Below are positions 1 through 15,712 of a stretch of DNA of 64,000 nucleotides, in pieces. Numbering within the stretch: the stretch's first letter is position 1; each line of letters opens with the position of its first letter. The stretch spans positions 19,976,755 to 20,040,754 of the forward strand of contig NC_088871.1 in assembly GCF_032884065.1 (NCBI RefSeq), read 5' to 3'. Made by a program: the position numbers and the translations under genes. The stretch comes from Artemia franciscana. Lineage: Eukaryota; Arthropoda; Branchiopoda; Anostraca; Artemiidae. The notes under the pieces were generated by a model that made no database searches, was not told the DNA's origin, and saw nothing but the letters and a program-made list of their open reading frames with translations.

Positions 1-1860
1 TTTATAGTCCTTAGCCTTGAAAAACAAAACGGATAAAAAATTTTGTGGGTAGCATCGATTCGTCTCTTTTTTTATGGGGTTGTTTTACAGAACAGATGCA
101 TGTTACTATCGGCAGTAGAAAGTAGTTTGCCTTCGTGATCAACTAAAAGTTTTAGTCTTGCATTTGCTTTGTCTACTATCATCTCTTGAAATGCTACTTT
201 TGCATATCAACCTCTATTATGATTGAATTTTCTCGGTACCCCAAAGAAATTTAACTCCTTACTGGCATGACGATGCACGCATACATGTCCAATAATGTTA
301 GCATTAGTATTTGTTTTATAGTCCAAATATTTCTCTATGTCCGCATTCAACGGTACTAAAACACTATCATGCACACATGCTTTCTTGAAATATTTTATCT
401 TCACTTTAAAAAATAAGATATGGATGTTTATTCTTCCAACGCAGAAATGATACTGAGGTAAATCGTAAGATCCAAAATGTCACACAAGATTATGGCAGCC
501 TCGATAAATCTAACAAGTCACGGAACTCCTATTATGTAAAAGACACCTTAATCTTTTAGAAAACATTCCTTATTATGTAAGAAGAACCTGTGTCTCGAAA
601 AAATTTAGTAACCCCTGCGTTTTGAGCGGATCGCCGTTAAACTTCTTCGTCATTTTAAATCATCAAGGAACAAAAAGGTAGCGCCTATGTGTCGGTTTAA
701 AGTATTATCCCCATTACTACTCTTAACTATCTTTTCAATGACCCGCACCACCTTATACACCCCTCCCTCTCTAACAGTCGGTTTTGGACATGTGTTAATG
801 TTGAAATAAGTGGAACTTATAAAACTCGGAAATATATAAAAACCACGAAATTTTTCCAAGTTTACAAAAAAATAGTGCTCTTTGAAGGGGGAAGGATGGA
901 GGTAAATACTTTAGAAAATTGAAGTGTGGGTTGAAGAAAACTGTCTAGAGCACACATTGATAGATAAGCATAGAAAAACATAAAAAAAGCTTGACATATT
1001 GGGGGAAGAGGGGTCTTTGGGACAGTCTGATATAATACGTCTTTTAGATAGTTTTTAATCAATTAGATATAGCAAAATCTTTGCTCATTGGAATTGTGTC
1101 CCTGTTTTGCCAACTCTGGTCGTTTTGTGGTACTTGGTAAGGATTTAGCGTTGAGCAGTCTCTTTTTTGATTTAAAAAAAGCCTAGAAATTCTTATTTCT
1201 CTTCAGTTGAGTCCCTCTTGCCGTTATTAACGATTTTTGATTCAGAAAGATCAGCTCTAAGGAAATATCAAGAGGAAACACAACGTTTGCACTAACCATT
1301 CTAAAATAAAGTGTTGTTTGACTTTCAGGATGGGGGTCTTTAAACTTCTTAAGAATGGCTTTAAACCATGAATTGATTGAGCATCTTGTAAAATATGTTA
1401 TCTACATAATGAATAACGGGATTCTATAATGAATCCCGTAACATCCCTTTCCCCTGTAAATCCCTGTCCCGACCCTCTTTATAAACTTCTTCCAGGCACG
1501 GGTACATGTTAGAATATAGGGTTTTTTTTCAAAAAAAAGCAGGTGCATGTTACGTAATTGGGAATGTTTCCTAGACGAAGCAGGTGTTAATTACGTATGA
1601 AACCTAAGGGTGTAGGGAAAAAACTTCAGGTGCCTGCTCAATCATAATTTCTTTTGGTGTTACATAATAGGGATTGCATGCTACATAATAGAGAGTGTTT
1701 TTTCTTAAAAGACCAGAGGGGTCTAGGAAAAAATATATGGGCCCCCTCAAGTTAGGACAAGGTCTCAATTGTTCATCACATAATATTTTCATATTTCAAA
1801 CGCACATAGCCATTTCGTGTCAGAAAACAAGGGATTCTTCCGCCATTTCTATGAGCAGAA
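1..1860. other. Gene-free left edge with dispersed repeat pieces
   Basis: No open frame here looks like a protein I can recognise. Fragments carrying TTATGTAA or TTACGTAATAGGG-like words lie near 530-600 and 1390-1720. They match, in the other orientation, the repeat block at about 35975-36470. The remainder is AT-rich sequence in which I see nothing definite. Confidence 0.5.
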
Positions 1861-1987
1861 CAGTTATAGAGACTACTTAGTTACTTGTACTTGGGTCACG
1901 TTCGAGCCTTTTCCAGGCCCATCGTGGCATCCAGAATTTGTCAACATGCGTCTCTCCATTGCTCTTTTTCAAGTGCGACTGGCTCGA

Positions 1988-3996
1988 TCAACTGGATCGA
2001 TTGTCTATTCCATCGGTGCCCGTGCTTTTTGAAACCTCCCAGTGGCTCGAGGTCGGCTCTAACTGTTGATAACCATGTCTTTTTTGTCCTCCAGGCTTCC
2101 TCTTCCAGTGCGCAAGGGGTTGGCATTTCAAGCACTGTTTGCTGAACAAGTCATCCGGTCGGCGCAGTGTATGCCCGAACCATCGTAGACGCCTCGCTTT
2201 AACAACATCAGAGACAAATGGTATATCACCACATCTTCTTCTGATGACATCGTTAGAGACGCGGTCAGAGAGATGTAGGCCAAGAATACAGCAAAGACAC
2301 TTGTGGTGGAAGACATTCAGGTCATTAGCTTCCCCAGCTCTGTGGGGCCACGTTTCGCAACAATAAAGAAGCACAGAGAGGACCAAAGCGTTATGTATCC
2401 GGAGCTTTGTTCGAAGGAAGATTTATTTCCTAACCAGAGACACCTCCGAAGCTGGATGAATGCTGCCCAGGCTGCGGAGATGCGGCTTTGTATTTCGCTT
2501 AGAGCTTCGCCCTTGGGATTTATTAGGGAGCCTAGATATTTGAAATTCTGGACGTCCTTGATTGGGATGCCATTCAATGTGACTGGAGTTTCATCTATCC
2601 CAGAGGTGCGCATCGATTTTGTTTTCGATTGGCTGATCTTTAGTCCAGTAGCAAGGGATCTAGCAGCAATGTCGTCTATCATGAGTTGTGCTTCTATTAT
2701 CGACTCAGCCAAGATATCCACATCATCGGCGTAATCAAGGTCTGTTATTGATAGGGCTGGAATGATTGTCACACCTTTGTATTTGTCAAGAGTCTTCATG
2801 ATCTAGTCGATGACAAAGTTAAATAAAATAGGTGATATGGCACAACCCTGTCGCACTCCTTCGTCAATTGATATTTCTTTTGAGATTTCTCCGTCAGCTC
2901 TTATAAATGCCCTTGTTCCCACGTAATAAGCCTTAATTACACGGACTATATTTTCGGGAACTCCATCATCCCTCATTGTATCCCAGATGGCAATTCTCTT
3001 TGCCGAGTCAAAAGCCTTTACAAAGTCGATGAAGACTTGTATTGTTTCCTGCTGGTGTATAAGGCGGTGTTCCAGGATCTGTCTCAGGCTAAAAATATGA
3101 TCGCAGCATCCCATACCAGGTCTGAATACTGCTTGATTTGGTCTCGTCCGATCATTGCTAATGTTTCTGAACCTATTTAATACTATTATTGTGAAAACTT
3201 TTGCAGAAATGGGTATCAGGGAAATTCCTCTATAATTTTTACAATCGGGTCGATCCCCTTTCTTAAATACAGGAATTATTATAGAGGTCCTCCACTCTTC
3301 AGGAATTTATTTGTTGGCCCAGACATCCGTGAGTAAGTTGTGGAGCTCGTCGATAGCCGCTTCTGGAAGGGCCTTGAGAAGTTCAGCTGGTAATTCGTCA
3401 ATGCCAGGGCTTTTATTATTTTTTAATAGTTCTATGGCATGAATAATTTCTTCTCTGCTTGGAGGGGCGATATTGCAATCCTCATACACGGATGGTGACT
3501 CAGAACCGCTGTGGGATGGAATGGGTTGGCTGTGGTGATTTTCTGGTGGGTGAAGAAGCTCCTGGAAGTGAGTACGCCATCGTTTGATGTAATCTTCTTT
3601 GCTCGTGAGAAGCTTGTTGTCCTTACTAAGTATCGTGGGGGTAGATCTTTGCTTCTTTTTTCCGGTTGATTCTCCTAGGAGCTGGTAGAGTTTCCATGAA
3701 TCATTGCATGCAGAAGCTTTTTCCATTTCACAGGCTACATTAGACCAATATGCTTGTTTGTCTGCCTTAGCAGATTTGTGACATTCTTTGCGGAGTGCTT
3801 TAAAAGAAGCAGAGTGTTTATCAGTCATTTGTTTCTTCCTTAAAGAGAGTTCTATTGTCTTCTGAGAAATCCATCTTTTGGGTTTTTTGTCCCTTAATCC
3901 GAGAATTTCTGTAGCTGCCTCTTTCACTTGATTTCGGAACTTAATCCAGCGCTTTTCTATATTTAGCGATGGGTTAAAATTTTCTTGCTCTGTCAT
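1988..3996 (-). pseudogene. RTE LINE reverse transcriptase and C-terminal region
   Basis: This copies element RNA at the nicked target. In the same frame as the endonuclease come a linker (3996-3307), then RT words NYRGISLI, FIDFVKAFDS near 3030, GVRQGCAISPILFNF near 2850 and the catalytic LDYADDVDIL near 2730. In-frame stops occur near 3308 and 2802. The second replaces one codon between FNFVID and IMKTLD, so the RT core is otherwise readable. A frameshift near 2320-2385 moves the C-terminal part (LLYCCETW, RWFGHTLRRP) into another frame, and a second shift lies near 2090. This is a moderately young, dead copy. Confidence 0.85.
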
Positions 3997-4053
3997 GGCT
4001 CTTGTCTCGGTCTCAGAAATTGCTTGATTGGTCTTAAATTCTCGGTCATTATC

Positions 4054-5157
4054 TTACAACGCCGTGAAACGGTTTGTAAGTTCGAGCATAAAGGTCTCTT
4101 TGATTTCAGGGAATTTGAGTTTCGCTGTGTCTAGAGTTTTCGTTGAGCTTCGTTGAGTTAGGATGCGTCTAGGTGCAGATACTTTTTTGGAGATGAGTCT
4201 GAATCTAACTTTAGATTTTAGTAATAAATGGTTGGATCCACTTTTTGATCCAGTGTTCGCCCCTCTGTATACTCTCGAGTCTTGAATCATTGACTTATAG
4301 CGACGAGAAACGAGTAAATAGTCAATTTGGGTGCGGGTTCGACCATCTCGGGATCTCCAAGTGTAAGTGTGGCAAGGTTTGTGTTTAAACCATGTATTAG
4401 CCACACTGAGATTATTCAGCATAGCAAACATGAGAAGTGTAACTCCGTTAATGCACCGGTCGCCCAAACCGTGGTTGCCAATGGCCCATGCAGAATCGTT
4501 TAGTCTCGTGCCAATCCTGGCATTGAAGTCACCACCGATCACGAGGATGTCCTTACGAGGAATTTTGTTCAGAGTCAGTTGGAGGTCGGCATAGAACTTG
4601 TCTTTCAAGTGGTCAGGGGCGTCACGAATAGGGGCATATACAGATAGTATTGTCAGGTTATTACTCTGACCTTTTAAACGGGCTATCACAATTCTGTCAG
4701 ACACTACTTCATAGTCAAGGAGTCCGGATGCGATCTTGGGTGTCATGATTATTCCCACTCCTGCGAGGCCGGATCCGTCCATTGGGCCAGAATTGAATAG
4801 TATGGCCTTTTTACCCGAAGGGGCTATTAGGTCAAGTGTCGTTGGTCCATTTAATCTTGTCTCTGAAACACAGAGTATGTCCAGGTTATATAAATAAAAT
4901 TCTTCAGCTACGAAGGCTTGCGTCAGTGAACATTTGATGGAACAGAGGTTCCAGCAGCCAATATTCAGGCCTTGTCTCCTTGATAGTATGGTAGCTAGCT
5001 CACTTTTCGACGAGGTCGCCAGCCTCGACGCATCGCTTAATGCCGGGAATGCCGTAGCCAAATTTGCTCTCGTATTAGACATATTCAACATAATTCTGGA
5101 TGTTTCTTGGGTATGATTAACCGCAGGGGCCCCAGTCCTAAGGGTCACCCGGAGCAC
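4054..5157 (-). pseudogene. RTE LINE endonuclease domain
   Basis: This 367-codon open stretch is the N-terminal part of the RTE polyprotein. It nicks target DNA to prime reverse transcription. Visible endonuclease landmarks are the GCWN strand (residues 67-70), the catalytic glutamate in CVSETRLN (E99), GGDFN (208-212), TYTW (264-267), QIDY (277-280) and SNHLLL (308-313). The last is normally SDH in this family. The frame is continuous with the downstream ORFs apart from an in-frame stop at its end near 4053, so the N terminus, not the whole protein, is intact. The ATG at 5157 is the first in frame after the GC-rich leader. The call to the endonuclease family is firm, while function is unlikely. 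Confidence 0.85.
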
Positions 5158-5819
5158 TTTGGCCCTCCCTTCGCTTGGCGTGAAGCTAGGTGACGTTTAC
5201 ACCCTCTCATCGCTATGAGGTGTGCTGGCGGGTGTGCTCTACTGCCTAGGGACGGAAGGGGGGAGCATCCTTGCTTACAACGCCACCACCGCCGTGGCAA
5301 TTTGTAAGCTTAGCTTCCACCTTTGCTCCCACTTAGAATCAGCAAAGCCTTCAGGAGAGGGAATAGAGACTAGACATCTATCAATTTTTATGGAACTAAG
5401 GTTTGTTCGTAGAATAAAGGTACCCCATTATTTTCAGATAACAAAAACGTCACGTGACTCTCTATTCTTCTAATGGGAACTAAGTAATTTTCTATTGTCC
5501 CCCGGGGGTATAAAAACCGGTATTGAATGAACATCCCCGTCAGTCTTGTATTGGATTTTGAACGCACAACAAGGATTTAAGAAAAATTGATGCTTCTAGA
5601 AAGTTGAAGAGAAATTGGATTTATTCTTATGTGCCGGTGATTCTCTTTCTATACAATCCCTCCATCACCAAAAAATGACTTGCACTTACTGAACTTTGAG
5701 CTACTATAACTCTCTATATTGAAATAGGAAATAAAAACCCCAACAACTCCCGCATAAAAAAGTTTTATCGCCGATAAATTTATCTCATTTTCTCGTGAAA
5801 TATGTTCTTTCTTCGTTTG

Positions 5820-6800
5820 CATTTTCAAAATGCCTTTTAAGAAATGGAGGCCCTCTTCGAATAGTTTTGGTAATGAATCAATGGTAAAAAAATGTCTTAA
5901 TTTAAGGGTTAAATTGAAGGGGAAATTAACTAACTTTTATGTTTGCTTGAGCAGCGATCTGAGGCAGGCTAGAGTATTTCCCCCTTTTATCTTCAATACA
6001 ATAATTGCTTCTGCTTTTGATTCTATTAAAACATCTCTTATTTAGTTATGGACATCCAGCTTCTTGGATTGGATATGCGTTGATCTTCTTTTACTCAGTC
6101 TATCCCGGTTTTCTCTTCAGAATAATGTTGATATTTGGATTGATCTATTTCAAATTTTGGTCTCAGATTTCACTGAAAAAATGTCAGCTTTTAATTTTCG
6201 GTCCCACGTCTTCAAATAGTATTAATTAGTAAGATAAGAATTAAAGTTCATAATGGCCTTCTGAAACCACTTGAATCTTTCCTTTATTTAGATATTCCTT
6301 ACGTTCCTTTGCTATCCCTTTGTCAAGCACATTGAATGAAATCCGTCCGTTCCTGCATCTCTGCAAGTTTTGGTTGGGTAATTTTTCTCCGTGATTTTTT
6401 TTTTTACTAGGAAGTCATGACTCATGTCATGTCATGACTGTGTCATGACATGACAGGTCATGACTCGTCACTCATGTTTTAAATTCTGTTGGATAAAGCA
6501 GTTCTTCTTTATCCATTATGGTTACCATATTTTAGTGTTTGCAATAGTTCAGATATTAAGACAACTTCTATTTAATTTAGGAAAATATTTATGCCGACTT
6601 TCAAAATTTAATTTTCCGTCATCACTGATAAAACAGTATTGTGTGAAAGATCCCATTGTCATAATGAATAAGAAGCAACACAATTTTAATTCAATAGGAC
6701 AGTCAACTTCGCTCTACCCAAGATTTTTTTTTGTTTTTTTAGTGATTGATTTTTTTAGTTTTAGTTTGGATGGAATAATTTTAATAGTGTTTTAATGATT
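5820..6800 (+). mobile_element. Decayed LINE reverse transcriptase fragment
   Basis: Pieces in several frames line up with the middle and end of a LINE reverse transcriptase. LRQARVFPPFIFN near 5960-6000 corresponds to the RQG..SPxLFN motif. VDLLLLS near 6080 corresponds to the ADD motif, with the first acidic residue lost. FGPTSSNSIN and SFLYLDIPY follow near 6200-6310. A C-terminal stretch with CRLSKFN and CVKDPIVIMNKK lies at about 6590-6680. The C-terminal wording resembles the LINE at 24930-25700, so the two may be the same lineage. It is heavily broken. I cannot name the clade. Confidence 0.55.
6426..6454. repeat. Perfect 13-bp hairpin in a TCATGA-rich tract
   Basis: GTCATGTCATGAC and its exact reverse complement are separated by three bases. 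They lie in a tract (6414-6476) built almost wholly from TCATGA and CATGAC words. It falls inside the decayed LINE region. Confidence 0.8.
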
Positions 6801-7375
6801 TCCTGCTTTATATTTTTATTTTTTAGAATCCTTTACTTATGTTAAAATTGATGATGTTATTAAAGAAATTTTAAAAAGAGTTATTAGTATAATTTAGATT
6901 TGTGTATATTGACCAGCATTTATATTTGTTTGTCGTCTTATATTTCATATGACCAGTTTGTTGATTTTATTTTTCTTTATACTCTTCAACTCTGGAGGCT
7001 ATTAAATGTTTGAATCTTAAATCTTGAATAGTTTCTTGGAGAATGAGCACATTGTATTTGGCTAAAGCATGGGCTTTCTTTCGCATGATTTTCCCATCAC
7101 GCAATTAAACCGAGTTCTGTGCCTACACGTCTGTCTTGTCACCTTGACAAAAGCAAAGTTAAGAAAAAACTCAACAAAAGGCTGTGATTGGATGTATTTA
7201 TAGAGGACAGTCATTAGCAGGGTTGCCAAATTGACACATTTTATGTCAAAAGGACACATTCTTATGTGCTGGGAAATAATGATACGAAAGGACAACAAAG
7301 TGACACATTTTAGAAAATTAGGACATGAAAGGGACACATTCTTTCAATTTATGACATAAAACAAAAGTTTCCCAA

Positions 7376-9733
<2,358 letters not shown>

Positions 9734-10082
9734 TTTCGGAGGTTCGAGAAATGTTGCCACAGCGCCATTTATTTTGAATTGTGTTTCTAATTGAGCGGAT
9801 TTTCTTAAAAATTAGCCACATGGTAAAAATGAATTCTATAATTGTTTAGTCCATTCAGGTTTTTTGCACTGTGTTAATATTTGTGATTTGGTAAAATTTA
9901 TAATATTTAGTTTACCTATTGTTGGAGGGAGGGAGGGATATATTAACAGGATAAGCTTGTTTTGGTTTTACTTGGTTGTTTTACATTTGCTGTTTTTTTT
10001 TCATAGACATGTATTTTGGGGGTGATACCTGACGTGGGGATGCCATGGATATTCTGTGGTAGCCACAACACTGTGCTGGGTA

Positions 10083-10160
10083 GAGAATTTAGAGTGGCGA
10101 AACCCTATATAGGTCAGTGTATTCTCCTGATGAGCCCTTATGTTGGGTGTTGCCTCTGAA
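10083..10160 (+). ncRNA. Hammerhead-ribozyme-like core pieces in the PLE 3' region
   Basis: CGAAAC (10098-10103) is followed by a short ACC/GGT stem and GTC (10113-10115), the usual GAAA-stem III-cleavage-site order. CTGATGAG (10127-10134) follows and starts a CCC...GGG stem. GAGAAT at 10083-10088 pairs exactly with ATTCTC at 10121-10126, just before CTGATGAG. PLEs are known to carry hammerhead motifs, often as tandem or permuted halves. Here the second GAAA is missing, so this may be a decayed or permuted unit. Confidence 0.4.
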
Positions 10161-10443
10161 TTATTTGTCTATATTATTTTTTCTATTGTTTGGTAAATGA
10201 CGACTTATACTTATTGACGACATGACTGCCTGTCCATGGATTATTCTTTATGGTTGATTGTGTGTGGCTATGCTGTTTGACCTATGTGATTGTATGGATG
10301 AGTAGGGTTAAGGCCTCATTCAAGTGCTGGTCTATATTAATCACTAATTTAGGAAAACAGTCTTCCTTTTCTCCTTCTGTCTCTTTTTTTTTTTTTTTTT
10401 TTTTTTTGTGTTTGTGCTGTTGCATTGGTGATTTCTCTTTTCA

Positions 10444-10582
<139 letters not shown>

Positions 10583-10946
10583 TAAAAAAAATCTCACTTT
10601 TTACCAAAGTGCTTTTCTCGTTTTTCTTAGCATCTAGATTTTGTCAGATATGCCCTAAGTAAGTGATTGCGTCCAAAGTAAGTGATTTACATGTTAATGT
10701 GGTCATTTTGTCATTTCGTATGACTTGTTTCATAAGCATTTTTTTCGTTTTCATCATATATTATATTAACTCACCGATCTGAAAGAGGTTTACAAAGCGT
10801 CTTTTAGTAATTAATTCAACTGGTAAAATAATTAACCTCTAGTTTTTGAGATTTCAAGATAGACGCGTTTTTGCTAAAAATTACACATTTTTCCGTGCTC
10901 AGGTGACACATTCTTGGACATAAACGTTGGCAACCCTGGTCATTAG

Positions 10947-13267
<2,321 letters not shown>

Positions 13268-13513
13268 TTCTTTTCTTTTTTTTTGTCAAAATACTGAAGT
13301 ACACTGTTTCAATAAAGCCTAGTGAACTGGGGGGGGGGGAGGATATTTAGGCTATGTTCGAAAGCCCTCTACTGCCTGGAAAGTTTATTTGAAGCTTGAA
13401 TGTCCTTTCTTTATGATTAGGAGTGTGACATTTACCTATTCTCTATCTTTCTTAAAGTGGCCCTATGCTCGGGACAAGTACAAATTTTTAAGGTCATTTT
13501 TTAACATTTTTTT

Positions 13514-13517
<4 letters not shown>

Positions 13518-13600
<83 letters not shown>
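13518..13600. repeat. (TA)n microsatellite
   Basis: About 83 bp of alternating TA in otherwise unremarkable AT-rich sequence. Confidence 0.97.
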
Positions 13601-13601
<1 letters not shown>

Positions 13602-13602
<1 letters not shown>

Positions 13603-15400
13603 TGAGCAACAAACTTGATAGGAATGAACAAAATCCTTAATATTTTGTTTTAATTTTTTTTTAATCGAACAAGGCTTCTGATTAGATTCTATGAAACTCT
13701 AATCAGATTTTTTCAGCCACCGGTGGTAATGCCAGGTTTTGCTACCCCCTTACGAACGTTAGCTGCGTAGGTCTTTAGTGAAATATATCTAAACGGGGCC
13801 TTGAGAGATCCTGCTCCAAGAAACGAATGTGCCCCATTGCCCCTCCCCCTATATAAACAGATGAACCTGATCAGGTTCAAATTAACGAAGCCCACCTTAA
13901 TTGGGAAAGGAAAACCTTGGATAAATACTGTAGACAATCTTCTCAGCGCGGGGTGAGTGGCTTCAGATCTTTAACCGCCCTTCTTACCACAACAGAGAAC
14001 ACACTCAAAATTTCTTTTTGCAATTTGTCCTATGATGTCTTATTTTATCTGGACAGTTCAATTCTTTTTTAACCCGATTCCCCCCCCCCTTCGAAATACA
14101 TTTTACACAGGTAACTTTTGCAGAGACCCCCTTAAAGCAACAAAGGCACTTTTAAATGACTATAAAACCCCAAAAAAGTATTAGGTTTATATTTTAAGGC
14201 AAGGGCCTGTAAATTACTCATAAAAAAAAATCATCAATACCAATTTTGAAACGATGACTAATCAGCTGGAGAAGGATAGACTGGTTGGATTTTTAGGTTT
14301 TGTGAGTTCATAGAGACAAAGATAGCCAAATTCTATCTGTTTTATGGTACATACCAAATTAGTCTATGCTAATGAGTGTTTAGAATCGGGCTCGGTGTAA
14401 GAGACCTCCTGTTGCATACATCCCAGATAAGAGATACAGAAGAGAATCTTTGTCAGTTAGCGACCGAAAATCCGTGGCTTTGTGTGCTTCTGTCGTGGGG
14501 AATTTTTCTTAACTTTCTTTGGAATCACTGCCTTTGGATTAAAGAAAGGGTAAGATATATTGACTATTAGTTTTGTTCGTGACTTTTTTGCACTGAATTT
14601 TATAGTGCTGACACTCAGGGATAAGGAACTGCAGCACTCAGAATTGTTCGGAGGTGGGCTGAAGACTTGTGAATAAATAACGGTAACATTCTATTTTGGC
14701 AGCTCTACAGAAGGAAACATGGTAATTAAATAAAAGTGGTACCATTAGGCACCTATTATATGCTTTTTCCAATAGGGTGAGGGTGTAATCTCAGAAACGC
14801 AAACATCATATTTCAAAAGAACACAAAATGAGGAATCTAATGGTAGGCCTACTGCTTTTACTTTATGGTGTTCACTTACTAAAATAAAAGTATGAAACCG
14901 GTAAATAATATTTAATAGGATTATTTTGTTGCATTGTGTTCATGTGTATGTGTTGTTGTTTTCCTTTTATAAGATAGACTAGGTGGACAGTCATGAGATG
15001 TTATGTTTAGATATTTATTTATAAGATATAAATCATAGTATGAATTTGCAGCACAAGTCCTTTGGACTTTCTTTTTGCTGCAATAATTGAAATTTAAAAT
15101 AACTGAAAATTAAGGTAAAATGTTGTTTTGTCAAGATTTCAATAGGTATAGACCTGTCATGCAGGCAAATTTCAGGGCCCTCTAGAGGGAGAAGGAGTGG
15201 AGGTGGGTACTTTAAAATACCTTCCCAGGATATGCTTCAGCCTGTAGACCCATCCCTGAAAGTTTCAATTCTCTAGCCCAACAACTTTCCAAGATAGCAA
15301 GAAGTCAATGGACTAGAATTTTACCCAATAATTTATTAGTGTTGTCATTTTTATTTATGTTTATATTGTGGATAGAAATAAAACCTACCTACCTACCTAC
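13602..15400. other. Gene-free stretch ending in a LINE-like tail
   Basis: I see no gene. The last 200 bp (about 15180-15400) end in AATAAAACC followed by ACCT repeats, the look of a LINE or SINE 3' end with a simple-repeat tail. The body of such an element is not recognisable. Confidence 0.35.
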
Positions 15401-15402
15401 TA

Positions 15403-15712
15403 CACAGAACACACTCGAGAAGTGAAGTTAGGCTAATCCTAATGAAATATACTAAAATATGATGAAAAAAACAATACTTTATTAACAAAATTCTACAACG
15501 GAGAACTAAAGAAAGCAGGCCGACCAGAACGCATTATATTAAATAGCCTACCCAAACTAACCAAAATACTAACACTATATATTAAATATTTAATTAAAAT
15601 ATACCAAAAACGTAGTTTTTCCACTGAGTCCTAGCTAATTGTCTCCGAATTTAGATAGCTAAACCCATTTTTGTCAGATCTTACAGAAAAAACTTCGCGG
15701 GTGTGTTCTGTA
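15403..15712. mobile_element. Small MITE with imperfect terminal inverted repeats
   Basis: CACAGAACACACTCGAGAAG at the left and the complement of CTTCGCGGGTGTGTTCTGTA at the right match in about 17 of 20 positions. TA dinucleotides lie on both sides. The word CACTCGAGAAGTGAAGTTA recurs in the element at 52181-52500, and the right flank (TATAATACG..AGTACC) also matches it, so the two are probably one family and the real ends may lie slightly further out. The superfamily is not determined. Confidence 0.5.

Larger units (their letters stand above)
1860..5345 (-). mobile_element. RTE-type LINE, nearly full length
   Basis: A non-LTR retrotransposon read on the minus strand. One long frame runs from an ATG at 5157 through an apurinic-type endonuclease, a linker and a reverse transcriptase, then a C-terminal segment with the LLYCCETW and LRWFGHTLRR words typical of the RTE clade. 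The length of about 3.5 kb fits RTE elements, which are usually 3.2-3.6 kb. A GC-richer leader between about 5160 and 5345 is probably the 5' untranslated region. The 3' boundary is approximate, since no clear tail or target duplication was found. The copy cannot be active because the frame is interrupted several times. Confidence 0.85.

Noticed and set aside
1941-2734. Plus-strand ORFs at 1885-2734 and 4367-5116
   Set aside because: Antisense shadows of the RTE LINE frame.
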